A stretch of DNA of 64,000 nucleotides, taken from the NCBI GenBank assembly GCA_009760855.2, contig WPIO01000023.1, positions 5,446,501 through 5,510,500 of the forward strand, written 5' to 3'. The DNA is from Cristatella mucedo (Eukaryota; Bryozoa; Phylactolaemata; Cristatellidae). A program made the translations under genes and the position numbers. Position 1 is the first letter of the stretch. Each line of letters opens with the position of its first letter. The notes beneath the pieces were generated by a model that saw only the letters and a program-made list of their open reading frames with translations, ran no database searches and was not told the DNA's origin. Below, piece by piece: positions 1-11,347 of the stretch.

Positions 1-538
1 GGCGGCGCGACGGGCCTTCTCCCGCGAAGCTGCTGGACGCTCTACGGCTAGGCGTTCAGCGGCATTGACATTTCGCGAGACGTTTCTCGCTGCAGCCTGT
101 TGATCCGGCTGACGCACGACGAAAGATCAGAGCGGCGACACCCCTCCACTTTTTTTGTGGCTAGACTGAGGCGTAGATCGATTGACGACTCTTCGCTGTC
201 GGCCATAATCTTTTTGGCCTACCGGGCGAGAGCGCGGTACGCCGGATGACAGGGACATCTCGAAGACAAACGCGCTAGCGTCGCCGCGTGTCGCTGCCGG
301 TATTTAACGCCCCCTCCAGCTGCTGCGGCTTCGGCTGCCGGTGGGGGGGGGGCGACGACGCAAGGCTTGGCATTCGTTGGCACTAATGGGGTCGTCCTTT
401 TTGCGAGCTAGCGTCAAACGGACGCAAAGTCGAACGGCTTATCAACGGGTGCTAACGTCCTGCGGTGGATTGGCTCATGAATCCTTTGTAGCGAACTCGC
501 GTCGGCGCGTGGATTCCTGCACTGTCGTCGGCGCATCT
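1..538. other. No gene recognised
   Basis: Moderately GC-rich sequence with a short G run near 342-351. I see no convincing exon, repeat family or RNA gene here. Confidence 0.4.
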
Positions 539-1193
539 TCAAATGGTTGACAGTCGCCGAAATAGATTAATAGTCACTTTATGGCACCGTATGGCGCGCC
601 AGCGTGCTTCGAACGTGTTTTCTTTCTTGTCCAGATCCACCGCGTCGCGCCGCGTCATCCGCTGACAGCTGACAGCGTCCGGCGGCTTGCGCGGCGGCGG
701 CGGCGGGCGGCGCCGGAAGCAGTGCGAGGTTCGACGTCGCCTGCTGCTGCTGCTGCAACGCCGCGCCCCGCTAAGCTCGCGGATTGCAGTCGCTCCGCCG
801 CGTGCATACTGCCGCGCCGCATCCGCGCGCTCGACATCGCGTGGCGCCGAAGCCGTCTCCGAGCCGCCCACGTGGCGTTCAATCGCTGCGACGGACGCTC
901 CAAGCGACGCAGCGAGCTTTCTGGACGAAGCCGCGTCGCGCGCAGCGGGCGCGGCGGCGACTCGCGACGCGTCTCGAACGGTTGCGTACGGCTCCGGGGG
1001 AAACGCCGCGGCCGCCGAACGCCAGACGCGGGCTGCGGCGGCCGCGGCGGCGGCGGTCTGCCTTTGCAGAGCGCGTAAGCGTCGCTGCATCTCGCTTTTG
1101 CTGCTGCAACTGCAGCAGCTGCTGCTGCTGCTGCCCGCCCTGCCTCTCCGCGAGAAGCCTCGCGGCAAAGCGCTCGCGTGCAAATCGCGGCGC
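539..1193 (-). other. GC-rich open region, possible exon
   Basis: The minus strand is open in more than one frame. One frame gives a Gln-rich helical stretch (around 1100-1190, with runs of Q) and another a 214-residue Ala/Arg/Ser-rich protein (539-1183). A possible acceptor (ATTAG) lies near 1194-1198. Very high GC keeps several frames open by chance, and no known domain is visible. It could be an exon of a disordered protein or simply a CpG-rich region. Confidence 0.2.
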
Positions 1194-1499
1194 TAATGTC
1201 GGCTGCTAGCTAGCGCCGCTCCACGCGTGCCGCTGTCTTTCGCTAAGCGAGCGTCTTTCTACGAAAGAGCTGCGCTTTGGGCGCCGATCGCCGCTCAGCG
1301 GTGCGGCCGCTCAGAACGAGGCCCTTCGCCACAGCCGCCATTTCCGGATATTCGCGACCGGAGTGATCTCGATAGTTTCTGGATAATCTGCGTCGCGAGT
1401 CGGCCCCTTTCACCTCCCGCCAAAAGATGTGGCGTTTGCCGCCTGCATTTTCCACAAGCCCAGAGCGTCAATCGGCGCTCAGCTCTCTCTCTCTCTAGC

Positions 1500-2030
1500 A
1501 GCATGGAATTTTGGCACAAGCGCACTTGGATGGTGGCAACATTTTTTAAATTGAGCGACGATAAAACCAACTTACTGTTTATGGGCAAGCCGAGCCGTCT
1601 TAAAAATTGCATAAGTCTTCCCCTCAAAATGGGCACGGCAAGCATATACCCAGTAGCGTCTGCATGCAATCTGGCTACCAACAGACGGCCGGCCATACCA
1701 GCCTCATAGTCGAGTCAGCCTACTTTCAGTTAAGCAACGTTGCAAACATTTGGGCCTGCTTAGATAGGGATAACGCACCCAAGTTGTTAAGTGCATTTGC
1801 GATATCTCGTGTTGACTTCCGTAACTCACCACTTGCACGACTTCTGGCATGTGCAGTAATCTGTTTAAAGCTGATCTGTTTGCTGTTTGACCGTAGCGCT
1901 GAAGAAACGAAGTGCCCATTTACTTGTAGACTCTTACAGCTTTCAGCCATGCCTGGCAAGCCGGCAGCACCGGCCTTTAAATCGCCGATTGGTATGCACT
2001 GCATGCTACGTTGGTCTTAGTTTTGCCGAC
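1500..2030 (+). mobile_element. L2-clade LINE fragment (RT C-terminal region)
   Basis: Translation in several frames gives degraded pieces of the C-terminal part of an L2/CR1-type reverse transcriptase: a FFKLSDDKTNLLFMGKP-like segment, then SAYFQLSNVANI and an FAISRVDFRNS-like segment corresponding to the [11 protein letters not shown] motif seen in better copies at 22081 and 46859. Frameshifts and stops show it is dead. An AT-rich tract follows. Confidence 0.7.
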
Positions 2031-2039
2031 TGCTAGGGA

Positions 2040-2063
2040 ATATATATATTTAGGTACGATTAT

Positions 2064-2094
<31 letters not shown>

Positions 2095-2125
2095 TATTAG
2101 GTATTATTATTATTATATTATTACG
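2040..2125. repeat. AT-rich simple repeat
   Basis: (TA)n at about 2064-2090, followed by a TATTATTATT-type tract. It may be the expanded 3' tail of the preceding L2 fragment. Confidence 0.7.
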
Positions 2126-2629
2126 ATCGCGCGTGCCTATTATCATTTCACTACGGTCATTCAAATGCTCTGCTTGATGCTGCTGCTGTTGCCAGAGTCC
2201 GTGAATTGGATTTCCCCAAAAGCGGGCCTAGGCGTAGCCACCGCGGTAGCCGTAAGCTCCGCTCGTTCGGTATTCAAACCGCCGTCTCCTGCCACCCTAC
2301 GCGACAGCCTTCCCCGAGAGCTGCTGCGAATCGTTCGAACTATTAGGCCTCCTAGAGCCCCGGCGGCCCATGATGATCGTGTGCATCACCCAACTCACAA
2401 CAAGATTTACACACTCGATCATTTTATTCTTCCACAAGTGCACGCTATCATCCCCTATTATTAATAAGCTGCGTTGTGCTCATCTGATCATATGCGAATA
2501 TTGTTCAGTCTACAGAGTGTATGCATTCCTCTGTATCAAAAATCATCTGTGGATCGCGAAACCTTAAGAGCTTGACATCGATGCTCTCAGAACGAAACCT
2601 TCGCTCCTGCTGCTCAGTTCCCCTTCTGA
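2126..2629. other. Spacer, no gene recognised
   Basis: A short open frame at 2165-2464 (+) has no recognisable domain. Nothing else is supported. Confidence 0.3.
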
Positions 2630-5075
2630 CCGGTCATCATCGGTAGAATGCTACAACACGACACTTGCTGACTTGCTTAACGGGTGTGCATCTCTGACTA
2701 AGCGCAGTGTGCGCCTCGCCCAGAGGTCCTATGGTTACCGCAGATATTGAACTAGGCAGGTCTACTATGCGCAAGAAAGCTCTGGTTTATTAGAGGGCTC
2801 TCAGCAAAAGATCGGGACTGACTTCCACACTTCAGGCATACGAAGATCATAGATCATACCAATCAAGTCTAGCAAAGGCAAAGTCTAGCGTCTACTAAGT
2901 ACTGTTGAATCTCAAATGCACAATCCAAAAAGGCTGATGTCTACCGTCAACCATCTCCTTAAACGCTTCTAGGTTACGTCTTTACCTAGTGATGAACTAG
3001 CTGTGAACTACCCGATCGCTTCTCTAGCTTCTTTGTCAGCAAGATCACAGAGTTCATCCCTACGGTTGCAGCATCCCCTGAGGACTCGCATCCCTCAATT
3101 ACGTCAGCACAGGACTACTATCCCTCAATTCCATGCACTATATCGATGTCTAAAATCATGGAAGCCGCGAGTGACATTATCGTGAAATTCATCTCCCAGT
3201 CAAAGAAGACTGCTAATCCTCTAGACGTTACTCCCACCGTCCTACTTCGACAATACATAGATCTGCTGCTGCCATGCATAACTAACTTAATAAATATTTT
3301 CTTAGCCTCAGATTTAGCCCATTCCCATTTCAAAAAGACTGTAGTGAGGCCAGTAGTTAAGAAAGCAACACTAGACCGAGAAAACTTGAGCAGCTTCCGC
3401 CCAGTCAGCCTTCTACTGTTGCTATCAAAGACATTGGAAAGAGTTGTGGTAGACCAGTTTAATGTAATGTATCTCCATCTGTAACTCCGCAAAGCCACAA
3501 ACACTATGTGGGTGTTACGCAGGAGAGTTTAAACTTAACTCTTGCATTAAAATTTAAAACCTAGCAAGTAAGTCCCAGTCTGGTTTAAGAGCGATCACTC
3601 CACCGAGTCAGCCTTGCTTAGGGCGTGAAATGACCTCCTCAGGAGTGCACACGTATTTCTGTCTCTGCTTGTTTTTCGCAGCTTTTGATAATATTGATCA
3701 CAAAGTTCTTCTTGAACGTCTCACGTCTCGCCTAGACAGCACTGGCAATCTGTATCTGTAGGGCACAGGTTTAGAGACCCAGATAAAAATAATAAGACAT
3801 TTGTAGAGCACCCTACGAGAACTGAATTCCTTTCTAGTCGCTTTGCATATGCTGCACCTGAAGCATATCAAAATGATTAGTGATAACATGCACAGCATCA
3901 GCATGCATAAGCTCATGAAGGACAATTCACACGAATCTCGCAAGCGTTGCTCCGTTATTAGCGTCATTACAACTAAGTTCCAGTATGGAAGGCCCCTGGA
4001 ATAGGATATCACTTTTATGCTGACGATACTCAGTTGTATTTGTCATTCAAACCCTCAGAATCTGCTGCAGCAACTGAGAAACTGAATGCTTGCCTTGCCG
4101 ACATTCGATCCTGGATGTCGGAAAACTTCCTGAAATTAAATGATAATAAAACCAAACTGCTGCTCCTAGGACACCCTAAGTGTGTGGCTGGATTAAAAGG
4201 CTTTGCTGTTCTAATAGGTGATGCTATTGTGCGACCGTCACCACATGCTCGAAATTTAGGTGTCGTTTTCGACAGCTGCCTCAATTTTAAAAGCTTCACT
4301 CAGAAGACTGCTTCTACAGCTAGCCATCACGTCCGATCCCTATCCAAGATTAGGAACTGTCTCCCACAGTTGCTTGTAAAGAATTTAACTAGCTACTTAG
4401 TTCTGTCTCGGCTTGATCATTGTAATTTTCTTTTGGCTGGGCCACCAAAGAAAGCTATTAGGCCACTGCAGCTGACTATGAATATGGCTGCAAGGCTAGT
4501 CTTCAAGTCCCCGAGGTTTGAGCGCGTGTCTCCTTTGCTAAAAGAGATAGGATGGATGCCGGTTGAGCAACGGATACAGAGCAAAGTTCTTACGCTGACC
4601 CACAAGGCCCGCCACGGCTTGGCTCCTCCGTACCTAGCTGAACTGCTCCATCAGTTTCAGCCTGTTCGCGCCCTCAGGTCATGTGTGGACAATAAATTAG
4701 CTGTCCCATTCCTCCGCTTAAAGACCGTTGGCGATAGAAGCTTTAGCACTGCAGGTCCTAGGCTGTGGAACTTGCTTCCACAATTCTTACGCAACGACAA
4801 CTACTCTCCTGCTGCCGGCTATGGCACATCCTTTTCAGCGGTCCTGAGCTGCTACTTCTATGCTACTCACTACCTCAACTGCTCTCCTGACTCTGCTATG
4901 CTTCCCACTTTCTCTTTGTTGCGTGAGACGAAGTCTGTTGGCTACCGAATGCATACCGAAAGCCGCTTAGGCTGTGAGTGCGCTATACAAAACTCTCCTG
5001 CGTAACGCCCACATGGTCTTTATGACTTTGTGGAGTTACAGACGGAGACGCATTACATTACATTTACGGACAATC
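2630..5075 (+). mobile_element. L2-clade LINE, family 1, degenerate
   Basis: This is the longest non-LTR retrotransposon copy in the window. In order, the translation shows the linker upstream of the RT (VNHLLKRF near 2950), the RT N-terminal part (3146-3484, with VVKKATLDRENLSSFRPVSL), a QSGLRADHSTESALL-like segment near 3575, the YADD catalytic box at about 4017-4028 (YADDTQLYLSF), and a 323-residue open C-terminal part (4034-5005) containing ARNLGVVFDS, LSRLDHCNFLL and RLWNLLPQFL. The 3' tail runs to about 5070 and ends in TTACATTACATT. Stops and frameshifts, plus a nested L2 fragment at about 3785-3945, make it non-functional. The endonuclease domain is not visible. Confidence 0.88.
3785..3945 (-). 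mobile_element. L2 family-2 3' tail nested in the family-1 LINE
   Basis: The reverse complement shows the family-2 3' end, with its conserved AAAG(C/T)G..CTAGAAAG..AGTTCTC..AGGG hairpin and an ATTATT terminus. It splits the RT region of the enclosing family-1 copy between the ERLTSRLDS-like segment and the YADD box. Family 2 was therefore active after this family-1 copy inserted. Confidence 0.65.
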
Positions 5076-5365
5076 ACTTCAAAGATTCAGCCATGCTAAA
5101 GGTGTATATAAAACTTTCCAGGAGTGCAGACTCAGGTTAAGTCTCTCTGCTTGTTTTGCTTGATCTGGCGGCAGCGTTTGCATCATTGGTGAGAAAGTTC
5201 TTCTTGAGCTCCTCTGATCTTGCATGGGCTGCATATACTAGCACTGCAATGCACCTGTTCAGATCCTACCTCATTGGGAGACATCATCCAGGCCGTCGAA
5301 ATAAATCTCTTGCAGCAATTATCGCTGACATTCTCATTTGATTGGCAGTAGAGTTTCTCAGATCG
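5076..5365 (+). mobile_element. Possible short L2 RT fragment
   Basis: Frames around 5130-5230 contain LSLLVLLDLAAAF-like residues matching the L2 RT segment upstream of the IDH motif. The similarity is short and degraded. Confidence 0.4.
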
Positions 5366-5788
<423 letters not shown>

Positions 5789-6083
5789 GTACATGCATTC
5801 AGCGTAAAAAATCCTAGCTAGAATGGTCGAAGCTGCTATGGCTGTAATTTCGTTCAGGTAAACAGAGGGTTTTCAAACGATGCCAGGCTGCGCAGCACGA
5901 GGAAAGTATTTATCGACATCTAACAAATAAGACGTAGTCTCGGGCTGTGACTGAGCGCTTGTCCAATCGCTGCCACACGAGCGGCAGCCCAGCGCGGCAA
6001 ACATGGCTGGACGCCCGCTTCGCGCGTAGCGTCTCAAGATGCTCAAGCGGAGGGAACCGCGGGCGCGCGAGACGCCTGGAGCG

Positions 6084-6084
<1 letters not shown>

Positions 6085-6147
<63 letters not shown>
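6085..6147 (+). repeat. (GGC)n array, about 21 units
   Basis: An uninterrupted GGC/GCG trinucleotide run about 1.45 kb upstream of the PTB-1 ATG. It creates a poly-Ala open frame in one reading direction, which I do not regard as a gene. Confidence 0.95.
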
Positions 6148-6274
6148 TCGATCTGCTCGCGCGCGAACACCGCCGCCCGCTCTAAGCGGTTGCTGCGGAT
6201 TGACCTCCTACTCGGCCTCAGCGCGCGCGTCGCCTTGGTGGCGGCGGTGGAGCGACGCTAATCCGCGCGCTCGT

Positions 6275-6313
6275 CGCTAGGCTCTCAGCCTAGAGACGGC
6301 TGAGAGCCTAGCG
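6275..6313. repeat. Perfect 16-bp inverted repeat, 7-nt loop
   Basis: The arm CGCTAGGCTCTCAGCC (6275-6290) is followed by a 7-nt spacer and its exact reverse complement (6298-6313). It lies between the (GGC)n array and PTB-1. Confidence 0.95.
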
Positions 6314-7495
6314 CTAGCGCTCAGACCGACCGAGCCCAACTTTCTGCCCGTCGATCGTCTCCAGCGCCTGCCGCCCGCCTCCGCCGCCGCCGTTTCCCAC
6401 CATTCGCGCACACGGTCACTTGGCTTTTCAGTTTCAACGGCGCGACGCTTTGAGGTGTTTACCGCGCGCCTCGTTGGCAGCGGCGCTCAAGAATGTCGCG
6501 GCGCTGCTGCCGAAAGGTGACCTGTCAGCGCCGAACAGTGACACGCGGCGCCTCCAGCGAGCTGGCGGTGCCGCCCTTTGTTCGGCGGACGTAGGCGCGC
6601 GACGCCTCCGTCGAGCGGCCTCTTTCCCTGAATTATGGGACGACGCGCCGGGCGTCCGGCCCGCATCGGATGCGCTCGGCGCGGACGCAGGGGCGAGCGC
6701 AAGGCGCGGCGTCGCCGCTGGCCGCCTCCTTTGCAGGGCTCCCGCGAGTCGCAGCGGTGTGCTCCTATTGGCTGCGCAAAGCTCGAGCGACGATCGAACG
6801 CCGCACGCATTTAGAGCGCGTCTGCAATATTTTGCGGCATTCCGCTCGCGAGTTTTCGCGAAAAAAAAATCGAATCGGTTGCGCCGCAAGCGGATTGCGG
6901 CGAGCGGTATAGCCGCGCGCGCGTGGCAGGGGCCGAAACTGTGCAGTCCATTTTCTCGACGGCGCCCGCTCTCGCACGACGCCCGACGCAGATTTGGTGC
7001 CGCAGGCTAACGTGCGATCGCCGTTCGAACTCGATTCAGCCTCGGCCGCAGAGCTGCGCCCGCGAGCTGCGAAGTGCGTGTCGATGGTTAAATTCTTCCT
7101 CGCAAACTCGCGCGAACTCGCGAAATGCCGCGAAATTTGGCGGCGAATACACATTAAATGTTGTCGCGCCTTGCGTCATCAGTCCTTATTTGAGCTCCGC
7201 GTCGCCGCCGTTTGCTGGCTGATCCTTTTTAAACGGCGCGCGCCGTGGTGGATCTAAGCTGTCAGCTGGCCCAGCGGTCCGCGACCAGGCGGCTCGCGAG
7301 CGGCAGCGACGCCATCGCAGCGGAGCCTTCCGTTCTCGGTCGAGAAGCGGTCAAGGCCGCGAGGCGGTCGGTCCCGAGAGACAGTGCGACTGGCTCCGCC
7401 CTCGGCCGGATCGCGTCCGGAGCGCAACCGGGGGCGGGCCGTGCTCACCTGCCCGCGACCTGGGGGAGTGTCGAACGTCGCGGCGCTCTCGACCG

Positions 7496-7505
7496 CTACA
7501 TAAGC
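7496..7505 (+). promoter_or_regulatory. TATA-like element of PTB-1
   Basis: CTACATAAGC lies about 100 bp upstream of the PTB-1 ATG within otherwise GC-rich sequence. The position would suit a short 5' UTR. This is suggestive only. Confidence 0.25.
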
Positions 7506-7601
7506 ACAGCTGCCGCTCAACGACGGGCGACTACTTAGAGTCGAGCGAACCGGCCTTGTCGTGCACAGCTTTTACCCCGCTCACCGATCGTTGCCGTCAT
7601 C

Positions 7602-9302
7602 ATGGGTCGCAGCAGCAGCGGCGACGACACGTGGAAGAAGGCCAAGTTCGTCGGCTCCTTCTTCACGCCTGTGTGCGACGAGAGCGTCTACTTGCCGGCC
7701 ATCGTGTCGAGCCTGAGCAGCCGCTCCTCCGCCCCCGCCTACGAGCGGTCGCAGCGCGTGCTCGTCGCCGTCGACGAGTGCGAGCTGCGCGTCAAGCGCC
7801 TGCGCTTGCTGCGCGGCAGCAAGACGGAGCGCACGCCCATCCGGCTGCTCTGCGTCGCGCACGTGTGCGTCACCGTGCCGGAGCTGGTCGTGTTCGTCGT
7901 GCGCACCGACCTGCAGCGCTACAAGGTGCTGGCGTTCCTCTGCAAGAGAGCGAGCGACGCGCAGCAGCTCATCGACGCCACGTCGGACGCCAAGCTCCTC
8001 GCCGACAACATCGTCGGACGCGTGGACGCGCCGCGACGCCGTCACGAGGAGTCGCTGGCGGGCGACGTCGACGGCGGCGGCCGGCGGTTCTACTCGGACG
8101 GCGGCAGCCTCTACTACGACTCCGCGGGCTACGACGACGGCGGCGGCGGCGGCGACTACCGCACGCTCGAGATCGCCACCGCGCCGCGGCCGTGGAGTCG
8201 GCGAGATCGCGGAGCGAGCGAGCGAGGCACGCTGCCGTCGTCGTACGCGTCGTCGCGTCGAGGCGCGTCTTCGCGATCGGCGGCGGTGAAAGCGGCGTCG
8301 GCGGACGCCAGGTATTACGACGGGCCCGACGGCGTCGTCGTCGGACCGACGGCCGCCGCCACCATGCCGCGCCTCTACGGCACCGCGCGCCGCAGCCACT
8401 CGATGACTGACCTAGTCATCAAGGCTGCAGGCGGCGGCGGCGGCGCGCGACAGAGCAGGTATGACGAAGACCTCGACTTCGCCGGTGAGCGCGGATGCAA
8501 TCGGCAGGCCTCGTTCGCGGCGGCGGCGACGGTGTCCCGGTCTGGGAGTGCTGCGGCTCAGTGCTACGTGCACTCGAAAACGCTGTCGCGCGGAGGCGGC
8601 GGCGGCGGAGGCAGCAGTGGTCCACAGGCGGCGGAATCGCAGTGGGTTTACGCGAATGGCTCCGGCGCTGCAGCAGGTGAGGCGCTCGCGAGCGCGCATC
8701 GCCGAGCGACGGCGGGAAGACGGCGAGAGAAGCTCGTTGGCTGCGGCGCTCGCGCGGCGGCGCAAAGCGGCGACATCGCGCCGCATCGCGCCACTTTCGC
8801 TCTCCCGCGCGCAGAGCTTGCACCGCCGGCGTCAGTCGGCTCGAGCGCCAGCGGAGGAGCGTCAGGCGCTCCGCGGCTGACGCTCGCGTCGTCGCTTCGC
8901 GTCCTTTCAGCGAAGAGCGTGTCGGATGCGGAAACGCGACCGCCGTACGCATTCGCCACGCGCTCGAGAAAGGTCGCCGGGTCGACGGGCGGCGATGGCC
9001 GGGTGCGAGCGATCGGTCGCTACAACTCGCTGTCGTACAACGCCACCACCATGCCCGCTCGCGCCCGCTCGTTCTCGTCCGTGTACCACTCACCGGAAAG
9101 CTCAGCGGACGAGATGCCGACGGAGGCGCGCGTGACCACGATGGGACGCCGCAACGTTGCGTCGTCGTCGTCGTCGCCGCTGGCGACTCAGGCCGAGGTG
9201 TACGCGCAAACGCAGGCGCGTCGCGGTCGGCAGCAGCAGGGCTCGGCCTACTCTTCCGCTACGCTGCCCAATCGCCAGCACACTCACAGACAGTACGCGT
9301 GA
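7602..9302 (+). CDS. PTB/PID-domain protein with long disordered tail (PTB-1)
   Basis: An intronless 566-residue frame. Residues about 10-135 fit a phosphotyrosine-binding (PTB/PID) fold: an opening KKAKFVGSFFT strand, the RVLVAVDECELRVK strand pair, a VCVTVPELVVFVVR - YKVLAFLCK strand pair as in Dab/LDLRAP-type PTB domains, and the closing helix (SDAQQLIDATSDAKLLA). The rest is disordered Gly/Ala/Ser/Arg-rich sequence. It contains RSHSMTDL (about 264-271), which resembles a basophilic-kinase or 14-3-3 site, NSLSYNATT (about 473) and AYSSATLP near the C-terminus. PTB domains usually bind NPxY-type peptides or phosphoinositides in cytoplasmic adaptors; its ligand is unknown. The ATG at 7602 is chosen because the PTB fold starts about 10 residues later. 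The closest relative in the window is PTB-2. The family name is not recognised. Coding status is well supported by the paralogy. Confidence 0.85.
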   Translation: MGRSSSGDDTWKKAKFVGSFFTPVCDESVYLPAIVSSLSSRSSAPAYERSQRVLVAVDECELRVKRLRLLRGSKTERTPIRLLCVAHVCVTVPELVVFVVRTDLQRYKVLAFLCKRASDAQQLIDATSDAKLLADNIVGRVDAPRRRHEESLAGDVDGGGRRFYSDGGSLYYDSAGYDDGGGGGDYRTLEIATAPRPWSRRDRGASERGTLPSSYASSRRGASSRSAAVKAASADARYYDGPDGVVVGPTAAATMPRLYGTARRSHSMTDLVIKAAGGGGGARQSRYDEDLDFAGERGCNRQASFAAAATVSRSGSAAAQCYVHSKTLSRGGGGGGGSSGPQAAESQWVYANGSGAAAGEALASAHRRATAGRRREKLVGCGARAAAQSGDIAPHRATFALPRAELAPPASVGSSASGGASGAPRLTLASSLRVLSAKSVSDAETRPPYAFATRSRKVAGSTGGDGRVRAIGRYNSLSYNATTMPARARSFSSVYHSPESSADEMPTEARVTTMGRRNVASSSSSPLATQAEVYAQTQARRGRQQQGSAYSSATLPNRQHTHRQYA

Positions 9303-9400
9303 CGCGTTCGTCGCCGGCGAATTTCATCTCAGCGCGGCGAGCCGGCTGTCGATATTTGCTCTTGCTCAGGGTCCTAGCTTTGCAGCACGCGTCTGTCTCC

Positions 9401-9402
9401 CC

Positions 9403-9460
<58 letters not shown>
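9401..9460. repeat. (CT)n then (TA)n microsatellite
   Basis: A CT run with one interruption at about 9401-9444, followed by TA to about 9460, about 100 bp after the PTB-1 stop codon and therefore probably in its 3' UTR. Confidence 0.9.
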
Positions 9461-9461
<1 letters not shown>

Positions 9462-9481
9462 CTCTGAATATATAGAAATTT

Positions 9482-9487
9482 ATTAAA
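9482..9487 (+). terminator. Possible polyadenylation signal of PTB-1
   Basis: The common variant ATTAAA lies 180 bp after the stop codon in AT-rich sequence. This rests on motif and position only. Confidence 0.3.
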
Positions 9488-9586
9488 ATATTTAAATTGC
9501 ACATGTATGTATACGTTAGCCGGCGGTGCCCTGTCCTGCCTGGGTCGCGGGTTCTACCCGGGCCTCCCGTTTCTGGGACCACACGG

Positions 9587-11347
9587 CTTCAGAGCAGAGG
9601 CGTAGCGAGGGGTGGGCGTGGTGGGACGGATTTCCCCGGGTGCCAAGGCCAAGCGGGCGCCAAAAGCAAACTGAATTGTACAACATTTTTCAAACTTTCT
9701 CATGTGAGAATACCAAGAGTGAATTCCAGTAAGTCCTTGTTTCAATGGACTTGATTATGGCTGACTGAGCATGTGTACAGACTTAGATCAAGCTGTACCT
9801 GGATGCTCTGGCGGCACACGTGCGACGACACGGAAACGCCGAGCGGACTTTACCCACCATGTATTCGGCTGGCGCTCGCGGTGCACTAAGCACACGGCGT
9901 TCATCCCTCCGTCCGCGCTCCAGCTGGCCTCCATGTCCACTAGCCCCATCCTGCCTGCCTCAGGCGGGCTGCGTAGCGCCAAGGGCGATCCCGACGTGCT
10001 ACGCCGCGTCGAGTGCGAGCCAGCGTGCCGTGGCTGAGCACAGACACACCAGTAGAGAGCACAAGCTATGGCTTACTTAACTGGCTGTGCTACGATAACA
10101 CAGCGGACATGTCTGGTCACTTTTCAGGTGCCCACAAGAGAATATTGTCCAGAAATGAGAAGGCAATTTTTGTAAACTGCGATAACCACAGCTTGAGCGT
10201 GGCAGGAGTTCATGCTGCAAGTCAAGATTCCGTTGCCATTGCAATTTCGGACAGTAGACAGCAGACCTAATTATTATTTTCAAGATCGACTCTGAGGTGG
10301 GAAGAGCTGAAGGATGTCTTAACCATAACTGTCAAACGTGAGTCTGCAACAAGGTCGAATGCAAGAATGGAGGCCATACAAGCTATTAATGGTGAACTGA
10401 ACAGTATTGCAGATCTTTTGGAGAAACTTGAGATTGAGGAGTTGTTGTCAAGACTTTGAGAAGACCAGTGCCAAGAATTACTAATGGATGCCAAAACAAG
10501 ATGTGAATTGTGTGGGTAATTGAAGTTGAACGAAGAATCTGCCGGCGGACATATTTGCCTGGAAACTCCCTCAAGATGCTGGTCTCACGACGGAGGAGGA
10601 TATTTCAAGAATCATGAAGGACAGCATGGACTCTGTCTGACAAGAAATTACAAGCAGGTTTCCCGGCTCACAGATCTTGATGCCAAATTTGGTTTCTTGA
10701 TTGAAGTTGAGAGGCTTGTGGAGACACTTGACCAGATCAAAATCCGCCAGAAATTTCTAGATCTTGGAGGCTTCCATTTTTCAGAAGTTGATGGGAAAGA
10801 GCAGTACACCGTAATACGTGACTGTAAAATGCTCCTTGCCACACGCCAAGTCTCAACACTAAAGGTGCCACTAGAACTTATGTATTTCATTGTCAGTTAC
10901 GGAGAATACGTGTTTCCTTATTTGAGAGTTGCCTTGTAAGTTCTTCTCACCATAGCTGTAGCAGTTGCATGTTGTGAACGTTCCTTTAGTAAACTGACAA
11001 TAATCTTGTCTTATCTGAGAGCATCAATGCGGTAAAATTGACTTCCTGATTCTGTCTTGTTACGCGTAGAGAAAGAAACTCATGGAAAAGATTGAATTTC
11101 AAACTGCAATAGACCAGTTAGCCACGTTCAAAACCAGAAAAACTCTCCTAATTTAAATCTGTAATAGCTGCCTCGTACCTGTACTACAGTTAATACAACG
11201 TTTGCGACTCGATATGCACGCTAGCGTGTTTGTTTTGCATTTCTTGAGTGGTGGAGCTTTTCGGCAATTTTTGGTAAGTGCAGGGGGCGGCATTTGTACC
11301 TTAGCCCCCCGGACGCCGTAAGGTCTCACTGCGCCTCCGCTTCAGAG
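9587..11347 (+). mobile_element. hAT transposon copy A with TIRs and 8-bp target duplication
   Basis: The target duplication CTTCAGAG is at 9587-9594 and 11340-11347. Between them the element (9595-11339, 1745 bp) starts CAGAGGCGTAGCGAG, and its other end reads CGGAGGCGCAGTGAG on the opposite strand: matching inverted ends typical of hAT elements. Inside are pieces of a DUF4371/hAT transposase. The element is defective through stops and frameshifts and a missing segment present in copy B. A 1.1-kb core appears identical to copy B. Confidence 0.85.
10013..11033 (+). pseudogene. hAT (DUF4371-type) transposase remnant, copy A
   Basis: The frames show a CYDNTADMSGHFSGAHKRI segment at about 10088-10145, corresponding to the conserved CYDGAxNMSG region of DUF4371 hAT transposases, then NCDNHSLSVAGVHAA. 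An open 139-residue stretch follows at 10520-10939. The CCERSFSKLTIILSYLRASM C-terminal dimerisation segment is near 10973-11033. Stops separate the pieces and the N-terminal BED finger is not seen, so no active transposase can be made. Confidence 0.75.

Larger units (their letters stand above)
5900..7601 (+). promoter_or_regulatory. CpG-rich region upstream of PTB-1
   Basis: About 1.7 kb of GC- and CpG-rich sequence leads up to the PTB-1 start codon. It holds a (GGC)n array, a perfect hairpin, and a TATA-like CTACATAAGC at about 7496-7505, roughly 100 bp before the ATG. Open frames in this stretch (for example 6420-7010 + and 6434-6889 -) look like by-products of high GC. A CpG-island promoter is an inference; the transcription start is not determined. 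Confidence 0.4.

Noticed and set aside
687-1196. Plus-strand 169-residue frame with poly-Ala and poly-Leu
   Set aside because: It is opposite an equally open minus strand, with composition driven by GCN and CTG runs.
6420-7222. Several overlapping GC-rich frames upstream of PTB-1
   Set aside because: They are open on both strands, with no domain and no splice sites.
7556-8410. 284-residue plus-strand and 272-residue minus-strand frames overlapping PTB-1
   Set aside because: They are GC-driven shadow frames; the PTB-1 frame has the domain and the paralog.
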